DNA from: DATLFQ01 sp035540915
GTDB taxonomy: Bacteria > Actinomycetota > Acidimicrobiia > Acidimicrobiales > GCA-2861595
DNA: 40,775 nt
Reading direction: 5' to 3'
Assembly (NCBI GenBank): GCA_035540915.1
Contig: DATLFQ010000216.1
Span: 1 to 40,775 of the forward strand
The notes under the pieces are model-generated. The model was not told the origin of the DNA, made no database searches, and worked only from the letters and a program-made list of their open reading frames with translations. Each line of letters begins with the position of its first letter. Within the stretch, counting starts at the first letter, position 1. The position numbers and the translations under genes are program-made. Below, in pieces: positions 5,813 to 14,154 of this stretch.

Positions 5813-7054
5813 GGTGATCACGAACGGGCCCAGGTGCACGGTGCTGGTCCAGCCCCCCGACGGCGACTGGGTCCGCAGGTGGAACCACCAGCGGCCCGGC
5901 GTCAACTCCGAGCTGATGGCCGACGTCGCGTCGCCGGGCAGGTCCGGCGACCGGTCGGGCAGGTCGCCTGCCCGCTGGCTCCAGCGAACCGAGTAGCTGC
6001 GTGCGGCGGCAACCCGGGTCCAGGTCACCGACACCCGCGAGCGGGGCGAGGAGGCGCCGATCACGTGGCTGGAGCTCGCCACGTCGACCGGGTCGGCGAC
6101 GGTCACCGGTCGGTCCCGGCCGCCTCCCCGGGACAGGGCGGCCCCGAGGAGGATGGCCACCAGCCCGACGGCCAGACCGGCGGCTGCCAGCGGTCGCGGC
6201 ACGTCTGGCCGGTGCAGGTGGTGGATTGGGCGCAGCCGGGGCCGGGCCGGCTTGGTGGTGACGCCCAGCGAGATCGCCGCCCACAGCTCCTCTCGACGGT
6301 CCTGCGACAGGGGCACCGGCGCCAGCGTCGAGAGCAGTCCTATGGGCGAGGGCAGCTGGCGCACCGTCGCCCGGCACAGGGCGCACCGGCCGATGTGGAT
6401 CCTGACCACCCGGCTGAGCGAGGTGATTGCCAGGTGGTCCGGCTGCGCGTACAGAGCCACTTCCAGGGCGGGGCACTCGACGGCGCTCCGGCGGGCGAGC
6501 ACGGCCGGGGCCAGCGCCTGCTGGGCATCCGCGGCCAGGTGGGCCAGGCGGGAGATGACCGCGTGCGGGCGGGCCTTCACGATGCGCCCGATCTCGACGG
6601 GCTCGAAGCCGTGCCGGAGGCGCAGGTCGATCAGGGCGTAGTCACGCCTCTTGAGCCGGGCGGCCCACAGCCAGACCAGCTGGGCCAGCTCCGCCTGGGC
6701 CGCAGCGTCGGTCTCGTCGGGGACCAGCGCCGGTTCGATCGACGCGAACACCGACGGAACGGTGCCGCTCGGCTCGGGTGGGGCGACGTGTCTCGGCGAA
6801 CCCCGCCGACCGGCCGCCTGTCCCGCCGCGGCGGCGTAGGCCCCGGCGAACAGCGGGACGCGGCAGCCGCTGTCGGCTGCCGGGCTGTTCCAGGCGTGGA
6901 CGAAGGTGGAGCGAACCGCCGCCGAGCCGTCGTCGGTGCTCCGGGCCACCCGCGACGAGAAGTCGTAGAGGCCGGCGACCTGACGGTCGAAGACGGCCGC
7001 CAAGGCGTAATCGTCCCCCTCGGCCAGGCGCGCCGAAAGATCCTCGTCCGACAG
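5474..7054 (-). CDS. ECF sigma-like / zinc-finger / TM / FN3 / Thr-Pro stalk fusion protein
   Basis: About 526 residues. In order: a sigma region 2-like helix set (LSDEDLSARLAEGDDYALAA to VRSTFVHAWNS, residues about 1-57), a linker, a region 4-like helix-turn-helix (about 120-180, with LKRRDYALIDLRLRHGF and HAVISRLAHLA), an anti-sigma-type zinc motif HxxxCxxC (H220, C224, C227), one membrane helix (about 288-308), a fibronectin III-like domain (about 325-414) and a Thr/Pro tail. The fused anti-sigma and membrane parts suggest a tethered sigma factor with an external sensor. I recall ECF groups with C-terminal extensions of this kind. No ATG, GTG or TTG lies near the conserved N-terminus; the CTG at 7054 is a placeholder start. 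Region 2 is weak, so DNA binding is unproven. Confidence 0.65.
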   Translation of the reverse strand: MSDEDLSARLAEGDDYALAAVFDRQVAGLYDFSSRVARSTDDGSAAVRSTFVHAWNSPAADSGCRVPLFAGAYAAAAGQAAGRRGSPRHVAPPEPSGTVPSVFASIEPALVPDETDAAAQAELAQLVWLWAARLKRRDYALIDLRLRHGFEPVEIGRIVKARPHAVISRLAHLAADAQQALAPAVLARRSAVECPALEVALYAQPDHLAITSLSRVVRIHIGRCALCRATVRQLPSPIGLLSTLAPVPLSQDRREELWAAISLGVTTKPARPRLRPIHHLHRPDVPRPLAAAGLAVGLVAILLGAALSRGGGRDRPVTVADPVDVASSSHVIGASSPRSRVSVTWTRVAAARSYSVRWSQRAGDLPDRSPDLPGDATSAISSELTPGRWWFHLRTQSPSGGWTSTVHLGPFVITAPPTTTTALPLPTTTTLPPFTPSPAPVPTTRPPQTTSTLPPLSTTTVPPPTTTAPTLPPTTLPPPTTTTTRLPSTTTTLPPTTTTTTTVPPTSTTTTTVAPTTTTTVEPPPP

Positions 7055-7125
7055 TTGCGAGTACCCACCAGGAACCTGAACGCCCCATGCTCGCGCGGCC
7101 GCGCACGGGGGCTGGGCGCGGCGTT

Positions 7126-7728
7126 CTAGGAGGACTGTCCGGCCGCCGCCTTGGCGGCCGCCTTCTTCTCCTGCTTGTAGCGGCGGACGGCGGCCAGCGT
7201 GTCGGGCCCGTCGATGTCGGCCACCGACATGGTGGTCCCGGGCTCCCCGTAGGGAGCGGCGGCCGCCCGCCAGCCGGCCGGCCGGACGCCGAACTGCTTG
7301 CCCAGCAAGGCGACGAAGATCCGAGCCTTCTGTTCGCCGAACCCCGGCAGCGCCTTCACGTTGGCCAGCAGTTCGTCGCCGTCGGCCGCCGTGGTCCAGA
7401 CGCCTTCGGCCCGCCCGCCGTAGCGCTCGACCAGCAGCACGCACAGGGCCTGCACCCGCTTGGCGTTGGCGGCCGGGAAGCGGTGGAGCGCCGGCCGCCG
7501 GCAGAACGCCTCGGTCAACTCGTCGGAATCCATGGCGGCCAGGTCGGCGGCGTCCAGCGGGCGGCCCAGGCGTTCCTGGAGTGCGAGGGGGGCCTGAAAC
7601 GCCCACTCCAGTGGCACCTGCTGGTCGAGGACCATGCCGATGAGCAGCGCGAGTGGGTCGTGCGACAGCAGTGCGTCCGCGGCCGGTACCTGGGAGAGGT
7701 GGAGGTCGGGCGTGGTCCGGGAGGCCAT
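7126..7728 (-). CDS. HhH-GPD-type base excision DNA repair protein
   Basis: 200 residues. The N-terminal half is helical and carries LIGMVLDQQVPLEWAF, the region that in HhH-GPD glycosylases begins with the 'QQxS' segment. The helix-hairpin-helix lies at about residues 128-150 (VKALPGFGEQKARIFVALL). The protein is short and lacks an iron-sulfur Cys cluster. It belongs to an actinobacterial HhH-GPD group; substrate and activity are not known to me. The canonical catalytic Lys/Asp pair is not obvious. ATG 7728 follows TATCGT with six bases between, so the message is probably leaderless. The C-terminus is Lys/Ala-rich (QEKKAAAKAAAG). Upstream in-frame codons would overlap the divergent promoter region. 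Confidence 0.8.
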   Translation of the reverse strand: MASRTTPDLHLSQVPAADALLSHDPLALLIGMVLDQQVPLEWAFQAPLALQERLGRPLDAADLAAMDSDELTEAFCRRPALHRFPAANAKRVQALCVLLVERYGGRAEGVWTTAADGDELLANVKALPGFGEQKARIFVALLGKQFGVRPAGWRAAAAPYGEPGTTMSVADIDGPDTLAAVRRYKQEKKAAAKAAAGQSS

Positions 7729-7833
7729 GGTCGGACGATAGGCCCACCCTCGCGGCAACAGGACGTGACGCCTCCGTGAACGCGGCGATGTGTCCTGGAC
7801 GCAGGCGACGAAAACTCCTAAAGTCCCCAACTC

Positions 7834-8463
7834 GTGAACCAAACGACGCCGCTCCGGCCATGGCCCGGCAAGCGCCTCCTCGACGTCACCGTCTCGCTGA
7901 TCCTCCTCGTCGTGCTGGTGCCGCTGCTCGTCGCCCTGGTCGTGGCGGTCAAGGCCAGTTCACCGGGCCCGGTGCTGTTCCGCCACCAGCGGGTGGGTCG
8001 CGGGGGCCGGACCTTCGACGTCCTCAAGTTCCGGACGATGGAGTGCGGGGCCGAGGAGCGGCTGGCCAGCAACCCGCGCCTGCGAGCGCTCTACGTGAGC
8101 GGCGACTTCAAGCTGTCGAACCGATGTGACCCCAGGGTGACCGGCCTCGGCCGGGTGCTGCGGGCGTCGAGTCTCGATGAGCTGCCCCAGCTGTTCAACG
8201 TGCTCGTCGGTGACATGAGCCTGGTCGGGCCCCGTCCGGTGGTGCCGGGTGAGCTGCCGTTGTACGGCGAGCACGACGCGGCCTACCTGGCCCTGCGCCC
8301 GGGGGTGACCGGCCTGTGGCAGGTGAGCGGGCGCAACGTGATCCGGTTCCCGCAGCGGGCCGAGATCGACGCCGACTACCGGAGGCGGTGCAGCGCGGCA
8401 CTGGACCTGAAGATCCTGGCCAGCACACCCATCGCCGTGCTGACCCGGCGCGGCGTGAAGTAG
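7834..8463 (+). CDS. Undecaprenyl-phosphate sugar-1-phosphate transferase (short WcaJ/WbaP type)
   Basis: 209-residue bacterial sugar transferase that primes a polysaccharide repeat unit by putting a hexose-1-phosphate on undecaprenyl phosphate at the inner membrane face. One N-terminal hydrophobic segment (LLDVTVSLILLVVLVPLLVA) is followed by the catalytic domain with SPGPVLFRHQRVGRGG, FDVLKFRTM, SSLDELPQLFNVLVGDMSLVGPRP and RPGVTGLWQVSGR, all conserved in the family. It lacks the extra N-terminal membrane domain of long members. The start is GTG 7834 behind TAAAGT. It opens the plus-strand arm of the polysaccharide locus; the sugar is unknown. Confidence 0.92.
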   Translation: MNQTTPLRPWPGKRLLDVTVSLILLVVLVPLLVALVVAVKASSPGPVLFRHQRVGRGGRTFDVLKFRTMECGAEERLASNPRLRALYVSGDFKLSNRCDPRVTGLGRVLRASSLDELPQLFNVLVGDMSLVGPRPVVPGELPLYGEHDAAYLALRPGVTGLWQVSGRNVIRFPQRAEIDADYRRRCSAALDLKILASTPIAVLTRRGVK

Positions 8464-8482
8464 CGGTCGGTCCTCGTCGACC

Positions 8483-9664
8483 GTGGGACGACCGGGGGTG
8501 GCGCTCTGCCACGAGTGGTTGGCGAGTCGCTACGGGAGTGAGAAGACGTTCCTGGCCATGGCGGAGGCGTTGCCGGGGGCCGACCTCCACGCCTTGAGCT
8601 GGGAACGCTCCGAGATCTCCTTCGGGGACCGGGACGTGCGGACCACCTTCCTCGACCGCGCCGGCCCCCTGCGGGACCGGCGCGACCTGCAGCTGCCGCT
8701 CATGCCGCTGGCCTGGCGCCTGGCCTCCCGGCGGCGATACGACCTGGTGGTCACCTCCAGCCATGCCTGCGCCAAGGGGTTCCGACCCGCCCGCCGGGCA
8801 CTCCATCTCTGCTACTGCTACACGCCGCTGCGCTACGTGTGGCTGCCGTCGGTGGACCGGCGCCGGGCGCAGGGCCCGCTGGTCCGAACGGCGGCGGTCG
8901 GCCTGCGGCGCTGGGACCTGGCCTCGGTCGCCTGGGTCGACGAGTTCGCCGGCATCTCGAATGCGGTCCGCGAGCGGATCGAGCGGATCTACGACCGACC
9001 GGCCCGGGTGATCTTCCCGCCGGTGGACACCGACTTCTACACACCGGAGGACACCGGCGGTCGCGGCGACTTCGCCCTGGTCGCGTCGCGCATGATCCCC
9101 TACAAGAGGATCGACCTGGTCATCCGGGCGTGCCGCGCTGTCGGCGTGCGGTTGGTGGTCGCCGGCTCGGGGCCCGACGAGCCGCGACTGCGGGCTCTGG
9201 CTGCCGAGCCGGGGAGCCCGGTCGAGTTCGTGATCCGGCCGTCCGACCACGAGCTGCGGCGGCTCTACCGGAGGGCGGCGGCGCTCGTCTTCCCCGCCGA
9301 GGAGGACTTCGGCATCGTGGCCGTCGAGGCCCAGGCGTGCGGGACACCGGTGGTCGCCCTGGCCGCCGGGGGAAGTCTCGACACCGTGCGCGACGGCGTC
9401 ACCGGCACCCTGGTGCCCGACCAGACCGAGGGCAGCCTGGCCGAGGGGATCCGCCAGGTGTTGTCCCGCCCGGTCGACGTGGCCGCGTGCCGGCGCCACG
9501 CCCGCACCTTCTCGGCGACCGCTTTCGCCGACGCGTTCACGGCCTGGGTCAGCGAGGCGGCATCGGCACGAGGCGTCGAGCTGCCGGCCGAGGTGTGGGG
9601 CCGGTCGCCCGCCGTCGCGGGGCCGGTGGGACCGGCGCCGGCGGGCTCGCCAGTCGCACACTGA
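8483..9664 (+). CDS. GT4-family glycosyltransferase
   Basis: 393-residue GT-B enzyme. The N-terminal acceptor domain opens with VALCHEWLASRYGSEKT, and CYCYTPLRYVW follows. The C-terminal donor domain has ALVASRMIPYKRIDL, VVAGSGPDEPRL and the EX7E motif in EEDFGIVAVEA, followed by CGTPVVALAAGG. It starts at GTG 8483, 19 bases after the sugar transferase, and likely adds the second sugar to the lipid-linked primer. The last 30 residues are Ala/Pro-rich, and the final 116 bases overlap the end of the convergent polymerase gene. Confidence 0.88.
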   Translation: MGRPGVALCHEWLASRYGSEKTFLAMAEALPGADLHALSWERSEISFGDRDVRTTFLDRAGPLRDRRDLQLPLMPLAWRLASRRRYDLVVTSSHACAKGFRPARRALHLCYCYTPLRYVWLPSVDRRRAQGPLVRTAAVGLRRWDLASVAWVDEFAGISNAVRERIERIYDRPARVIFPPVDTDFYTPEDTGGRGDFALVASRMIPYKRIDLVIRACRAVGVRLVVAGSGPDEPRLRALAAEPGSPVEFVIRPSDHELRRLYRRAAALVFPAEEDFGIVAVEAQACGTPVVALAAGGSLDTVRDGVTGTLVPDQTEGSLAEGIRQVLSRPVDVAACRRHARTFSATAFADAFTAWVSEAASARGVELPAEVWGRSPAVAGPVGPAPAGSPVAH

Positions 9665-10913
9665 GGCGAACGCCGAGCAGCAGGGCGACGACGAACGTGA
9701 GCACCTTCCCCGTGCTCGCCTCGTAGAACGCCGCCAGCAGCCCGAAGGTGCCTTCGTACACGGCCACCGCGATCGTGAGGTTCAGCGCGACGTTCGGCGC
9801 CGACCGTACCGAGCCCAGCAGTCGCTTCCACTTCCCCGTCGCCCAGCCCACGAAGGCTCCCGAGAGCGCGCAGAACCAGACGACACCCGCCATGCCGAAC
9901 GACGCGTATCCCCAGATCGGCGCGGGAAGGCGGATGCCGCCGGCGGCCAGCAGGCTCACGTCGTCGAGACCGGTCCGTGTGCGCAGCGCATAGTCGGACG
10001 GATCCCACTCCTGCGCCGTCGGGCTGAGGCCGGCGAGGATGGTTCGCCCCTTCGTGTGCTCGCCGCCCCGCGAATGAAAGCCGTCCAGGAAGGCGATGCC
10101 GTCGCTGACGTCCGGCGCACTCAACGCGATCTGGTCGACCGCGGAGTGCGTCGCGCCCGGCGTGGGGAACAGCACGCCGTTGAACACCGCGCCACCGATG
10201 TAGACGAACGCAGCGGCGGCCACGATCAGCACCGGCCGTACCCGGCGCTCGACGGCGATGGCGGCGACGAAGATCAACGGACCGGTGAAAGCCAGGTCCC
10301 GGCTCAGGGACAGCAACAGGCCGACGCCGAGCATCCCGGCCAGCACCAGGTCGACCGGCCGGCGGCGTGTGCGGTAGAGGGCGAGCATGACCGGCAGCAC
10401 CGTGCTGGAGAGCGCCAGGGCGAAGAGGTAGACCGGCGCGGCGCGCACGTAGGCGTCCTGGTAGGCGCCGATGCCGTACTTCGCCGACGACCGGTCAGCG
10501 GCGGTCAGCGGGACGTAGCCGAGGAGCAGGTAGCCGGCGACGAGGGCCCCCACGCCGATCGCGGCCAGCAGCCGGGCGCGGCGCTCCACGAAGGCCAAGA
10601 TCGCACCGCCGCCGAGCGGTCGGTCGAACGTGAGCGGCACCTTGTTCGGTGCTCGGCTGCCGAGGTGATGACCGAGCACCAGGCCGGCGAGGTAGGCGAG
10701 GGCGCCGACCGAGAGCACCGTCGCGTACAGGCGCACGTACCGGGGCTCGTTGCCAGAGATGGTCCCGGTGAGGAGGAGCGGCACTGCCAGCGTCGAGACG
10801 AACGCGCCACCCGCCAGGTACCCGAGGACGTTGTCGCGCCTGCGCCAGAAGGCGATCTGGCCACAGGCCAGGACCAGCAGCGCCAGTCCGATCTGGAGCT
10901 TCAGCGCCCACAT
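9549..10913 (-). CDS. Polytopic membrane protein, probable polysaccharide (Wzy-like) polymerase
   Basis: 454 residues with about ten or more hydrophobic helices and a large loop at about residues 225-300 (SAPDVSDGIAFLDGFHSRGGEHTKG and following) ahead of the last helices, the usual shape of O-antigen polymerases or oligosaccharide repeat-unit polymerases. Assignment rests on topology and on its place as the last gene of the polysaccharide operon; these proteins share little sequence. ATG 10913 lies ten bases after the GT4 stop. The C-terminal 35 residues are Arg/Pro-rich (PPAPRRRATG) and overlap the convergent glycosyltransferase gene by 116 bases. Confidence 0.65.
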   Translation of the reverse strand: MWALKLQIGLALLVLACGQIAFWRRRDNVLGYLAGGAFVSTLAVPLLLTGTISGNEPRYVRLYATVLSVGALAYLAGLVLGHHLGSRAPNKVPLTFDRPLGGGAILAFVERRARLLAAIGVGALVAGYLLLGYVPLTAADRSSAKYGIGAYQDAYVRAAPVYLFALALSSTVLPVMLALYRTRRRPVDLVLAGMLGVGLLLSLSRDLAFTGPLIFVAAIAVERRVRPVLIVAAAAFVYIGGAVFNGVLFPTPGATHSAVDQIALSAPDVSDGIAFLDGFHSRGGEHTKGRTILAGLSPTAQEWDPSDYALRTRTGLDDVSLLAAGGIRLPAPIWGYASFGMAGVVWFCALSGAFVGWATGKWKRLLGSVRSAPNVALNLTIAVAVYEGTFGLLAAFYEASTGKVLTFVVALLLGVRLSVRLASPPAPVPPAPRRRATGPTPRPAARRLVPMPPR

Positions 10914-10923
10914 GAAGCCGGAC

Positions 10924-11976
10924 TCAGCGCAGGTTGCGCCACACGATCTCCTCGAACTGGCGGGCAAAGTCGGCGGTGGACGGGGCGGCCCACGGCGCCG
11001 GCGCTGGGCGGGCGGTGTCCGTGGCCCGGCGAGCCGTGGCGTCGATGCTGGCGGCCATGGCGCCGACCGAGCGGGCCGGGAACGGGTCGGCCACGCCGGC
11101 GGTGATCTCGGGCAGGGCGCCGCCGTCGCTCACGCAGACCGGCAGGCCGCACGACAACGCCTCCAGGACCGGCAGACCGAAGCCCTCCTCCAGCGACGGC
11201 TGGACCAGGAATGCGGCGGTGGCGAGGAGCCGCTCCAGCTCCTGCTGGTCGCACCGCTCCCGCAGCACGACGAAGCGGCGTTGGTCGGGCGTGAGCGCCT
11301 GCTCGAGATGGCGGCGGTGTTCGGGGGCGCCGCCCACCAGCCACAGCTGGCCGCCGCCGGCCCGGAAGTCGGTCCGCCCGAACGCCTCGACCAGTCGGGG
11401 CAGGTTCTTGTGGGGCAGGAAGGCGCCGACGTACAGGGCGGCGTCCTGGCGCGGCAGGCGCTCCCGCAAGGCGCGCACCCGGTCGGCCAGCGCGTCGTCG
11501 GCCGGCAGTGACAGCACGGCGACCCGCTCGGCCGGGGTTCGCAGGTCGCGGCCGATGCAGGCCTGCGAGTACCGCGAGATGGTCGCCACCTCGCCGGAGA
11601 TGGTGACCACACGCCGCAGGAACAGCCGCTTGACCGCTCGGTCCAGGCGGGAGGCGGCGAAGCGCAGCGGGATCGTGTCCAGGATCACCGTCACCGATCG
11701 CACCCGGCGCAGGGGCCGTTGCTGGTGGAGGAACACGGTCAGGTCGCTGCGGGGCAGCTGGAACCACCCTCGTTGCCCGAACCCGGCCCGGGGATCCAGC
11801 GTGGTGTGCGCCATCTCGGCGCCGGGCCAGGCCAGCTCGCGGGTGGCGGGCGGCCCCCACAGCACCCAGCGCCCGGCCGGGGGATTCTGGGCCAGCCCGC
11901 GCAGCAACAGCTCGGTGAGCCGTCCGGCGCCGCCGAGGGACAGCCACCGGCAGTCCAGCAGGACGGTCGGCGTCAT
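10924..11976 (-). CDS. GT4-family glycosyltransferase
   Basis: 350-residue GT-B glycosyltransferase. It opens with VLLDCRWLSLGGAGRLTELL, has VTVILDTIPLRF and ATISRYSQ in the acceptor half, then ALYVGAFLPHKNLPRLVEAF and the EX7E motif in SLEEGFGLPVLEALSCGLPV. The overall pattern resembles mannosyl/rhamnosyl-transferase-like GT4 enzymes of surface polysaccharide clusters; donor and acceptor are unknown. The ATG at 11976 follows the methyltransferase stop by four bases, and the polymerase gene follows after ten. Confidence 0.87.
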   Translation of the reverse strand: MTPTVLLDCRWLSLGGAGRLTELLLRGLAQNPPAGRWVLWGPPATRELAWPGAEMAHTTLDPRAGFGQRGWFQLPRSDLTVFLHQQRPLRRVRSVTVILDTIPLRFAASRLDRAVKRLFLRRVVTISGEVATISRYSQACIGRDLRTPAERVAVLSLPADDALADRVRALRERLPRQDAALYVGAFLPHKNLPRLVEAFGRTDFRAGGGQLWLVGGAPEHRRHLEQALTPDQRRFVVLRERCDQQELERLLATAAFLVQPSLEEGFGLPVLEALSCGLPVCVSDGGALPEITAGVADPFPARSVGAMAASIDATARRATDTARPAPAPWAAPSTADFARQFEEIVWRNLR

Positions 11977-11980
11977 CGGC

Positions 11981-12742
11981 TCACCGGCTGGCCGACACCA
12001 GGTAGTACGGCGCCAGGTTGCGGTGGCGGCCGCGGCGGGCCCATTCCTCGTAGGCCACGTACAGGCTGCGCAGGACCGGCGAGAAGTGGAAGTACGGCTC
12101 GGCCATCCACAGCGGGGTCACGCTGGCCTCGCTCCACGGTGCGAGGATCCGATCCAGCGCGCCGGACCAGCAGCGGTCGTAGGCGGGCCGGAAGACCGTG
12201 TCGGCCGGTCGGCCGTACAGGCGCCGCTGCGCCCACTCCGCGACCGGCCGGGGAGTGACCCGGGCGATGAGCCCGTACGCCGCGAAGGCGCCGGAGAACT
12301 GGGCCACCAACGTCCCCCCGGGTCGCAGGTAGCGGCGCATGTTCTCCATGGCGCGCTCCAGCGGCCGCACGTGCTCGAGCACCTGCAGGGACACGATCAC
12401 GTCGAACGAGGACTCCAGCGCCGGGTCGAAGCGGCAGATGTCGGTCACGACGGCGTGGTCGTAGGACCCCACCGGCGCCAGCGCCAGCTCCGCGGGCAGG
12501 ACGTCGCTGCCGACGTACCAGCAGCCGCTCGGCCGGTCGCCGGGCGCCACCGTGGGGGACCGGCCCGACCCCACGTCCAGCACCCGCTGGCCGGGGGCCA
12601 GCACGGTGGCCAGCGCACCGTCGAAGGAAGCCCGGAACGACGCCGGGTAGCCGTCGTAGCGGTCGGGCAACTCACCGCGGTAGGCGGCGGCGGCCACCGA
12701 CACGATGCGGCGAGGCGCGCCGGCGGCGGTGGTCGCGGTCAC
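11981..12742 (-). CDS. Class I SAM-dependent methyltransferase
   Basis: 253 residues. SAM-binding motif I is VLDVGSGRSP at about residues 51-60, motif II-like DHAVVTDICRFDP, then FDVIVSLQVLEHV and the post-motif LRPGGTLVAQFSG. The C-terminal part is aromatic-rich (AEPYFHFSPVLRSLYVAYEEW) and may recognise the acceptor. In this operon it most likely methylates a sugar or a lipid-linked intermediate. Its GTG start at 12742 overlaps the flippase stop (GTGA), so it is translationally coupled. Confidence 0.82.
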   Translation of the reverse strand: MTATTAAGAPRRIVSVAAAAYRGELPDRYDGYPASFRASFDGALATVLAPGQRVLDVGSGRSPTVAPGDRPSGCWYVGSDVLPAELALAPVGSYDHAVVTDICRFDPALESSFDVIVSLQVLEHVRPLERAMENMRRYLRPGGTLVAQFSGAFAAYGLIARVTPRPVAEWAQRRLYGRPADTVFRPAYDRCWSGALDRILAPWSEASVTPLWMAEPYFHFSPVLRSLYVAYEEWARRGRHRNLAPYYLVSASR

Positions 12743-14154
12743 CCGGTCAACCCGCCGGTGCCGGTCAGGGTCCGGTGCAGGACGACGGGCGCGCTTTCGT
12801 GACGAGCATCGGAAGGCGTGCGCAGCTGAGGGACGCAACTAGTGCTGCGCCAGACCCCGAGCGCTGGGACCCGTTCGAGGTCGGGTCGGGAGCCGGCGCT
12901 GCGGGCGGTCGCCGGCCGGCCGGCGGGCCGGCGTTCGAGCAGCCGGGACCAGGCGGCGGCGGCGAACAGCCACTCGGCGAGGGCCAGGCCGGCGAGAGCG
13001 CCACCGGCGCCGAACCGCGCCGCGGCGGCCAGACCGAGGGCGACGGCCAGCGTGCCGCGAACGCCCTGAGCCACCACGATCCAGCGGCCGTCTGCCAGCG
13101 CTCGCAGCCCGGACAGGGCGCCGGCCGACGCGCCGATCCCGGCGCCGAACAGGGTCAGGGCGGGGATCAGCGGGCGGGCGGTCTGCCATGCGCCGGGCAG
13201 GAGCCTCGGCCCGGCGATGGGCAGCAGGACGAACAGGGCGGCGCCGCTCAACAGGGCGATCCCCGCCAGGCCGGTCGAGAGGCGGACGGTGAGCCGGCGC
13301 AAGGAGGCGCCGTCGCCGGCCGCCCGCACGCTCTCGGGCACACCGAGCACGGTGCCCCCCAGGAGCAGGACACTGACCGGTCCGAACAGTGCCTGGGCGG
13401 CGCGCAGGTGGCCGAGCTGGGCGGCGCCGGCGATGACCGCCAACCCGTACGCGATCACGTAGTAACTGCCGGCGTTGGCGGCGAACTCACACGCGAGACG
13501 GCGGCACAGCACATAGTTCGCCCGCCACCAGCGCACCGCCCTGCGCACGTGCGGCGCCAGTCCCAGCACTGCGCCAGCGCCGAGCCCGGCGGCGGCCCCC
13601 GCACCCGCCCAGACGGCCACGATCGTGGTGGCCGTCGCAGCGCCCGTCGCGTGGAGGGCGGCGAACCCGGCCAGCTGCAGGACGAGCCAGGCGGCGTCGC
13701 TGGCCGCCGCCGCCTGGGGCCGGTGCCGCGCGATGCACACGTGGCGGAGGACGTCCTGGTACTGCAGCGCCGGCAGTGCCGCGGCGAGGACCAGGAACGG
13801 CCCGATCGCGCCTGTTCCGGCCACCGCCGCCGCGACCGCCGCAGCCACGGCGAGGGCCAGAGACGCTGCGGCGCCGAAGGCGACGCCCGCACCGAGGGCG
13901 GCGGGCGGACCGCCCGGCTCGCCGCCGTCGGCGTACAGCACCAGGACCGGCGTCGACACCAGGGCCCGGCTCAGCTGGGTGACCAGCAGGAAGGTGGTGA
14001 TGCACAACGAGAAGAGGGCGAACTGGCGGCCCGGAAGGGTGGCCAGCGCCCAAAGCGTGACGACGAAGTTGGACGCGCTGGACAGCGCCTGGCCGCCGAA
14101 GGTCCAGGCGGCGACCCGGGGGAGCCGACCGGACGGTCCGGGCACCAGGCTCAT
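12739..14154 (-). CDS. Polysaccharide flippase-like membrane protein (Wzx/MATE type)
   Basis: 471 residues with about twelve membrane helices and the typical start AAWTFGGQALSSASNFVVTL of the MOP/Wzx family. It would move the lipid-linked repeat unit across the membrane. ATG 14154 overlaps the upstream methyltransferase stop (ATGA), and its own stop overlaps the next start. The last 40 or so residues (from about GVWRSTSCVPQLRTPSDA) are hydrophilic and use less GC-biased codons than the rest of the gene, which looks like a recently acquired tail. Annotation is by topology and neighbourhood. Confidence 0.8.
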   Translation of the reverse strand: MSLVPGPSGRLPRVAAWTFGGQALSSASNFVVTLWALATLPGRQFALFSLCITTFLLVTQLSRALVSTPVLVLYADGGEPGGPPAALGAGVAFGAAASLALAVAAAVAAAVAGTGAIGPFLVLAAALPALQYQDVLRHVCIARHRPQAAAASDAAWLVLQLAGFAALHATGAATATTIVAVWAGAGAAAGLGAGAVLGLAPHVRRAVRWWRANYVLCRRLACEFAANAGSYYVIAYGLAVIAGAAQLGHLRAAQALFGPVSVLLLGGTVLGVPESVRAAGDGASLRRLTVRLSTGLAGIALLSGAALFVLLPIAGPRLLPGAWQTARPLIPALTLFGAGIGASAGALSGLRALADGRWIVVAQGVRGTLAVALGLAAAARFGAGGALAGLALAEWLFAAAAWSRLLERRPAGRPATARSAGSRPDLERVPALGVWRSTSCVPQLRTPSDARHESAPVVLHRTLTGTGGLTG

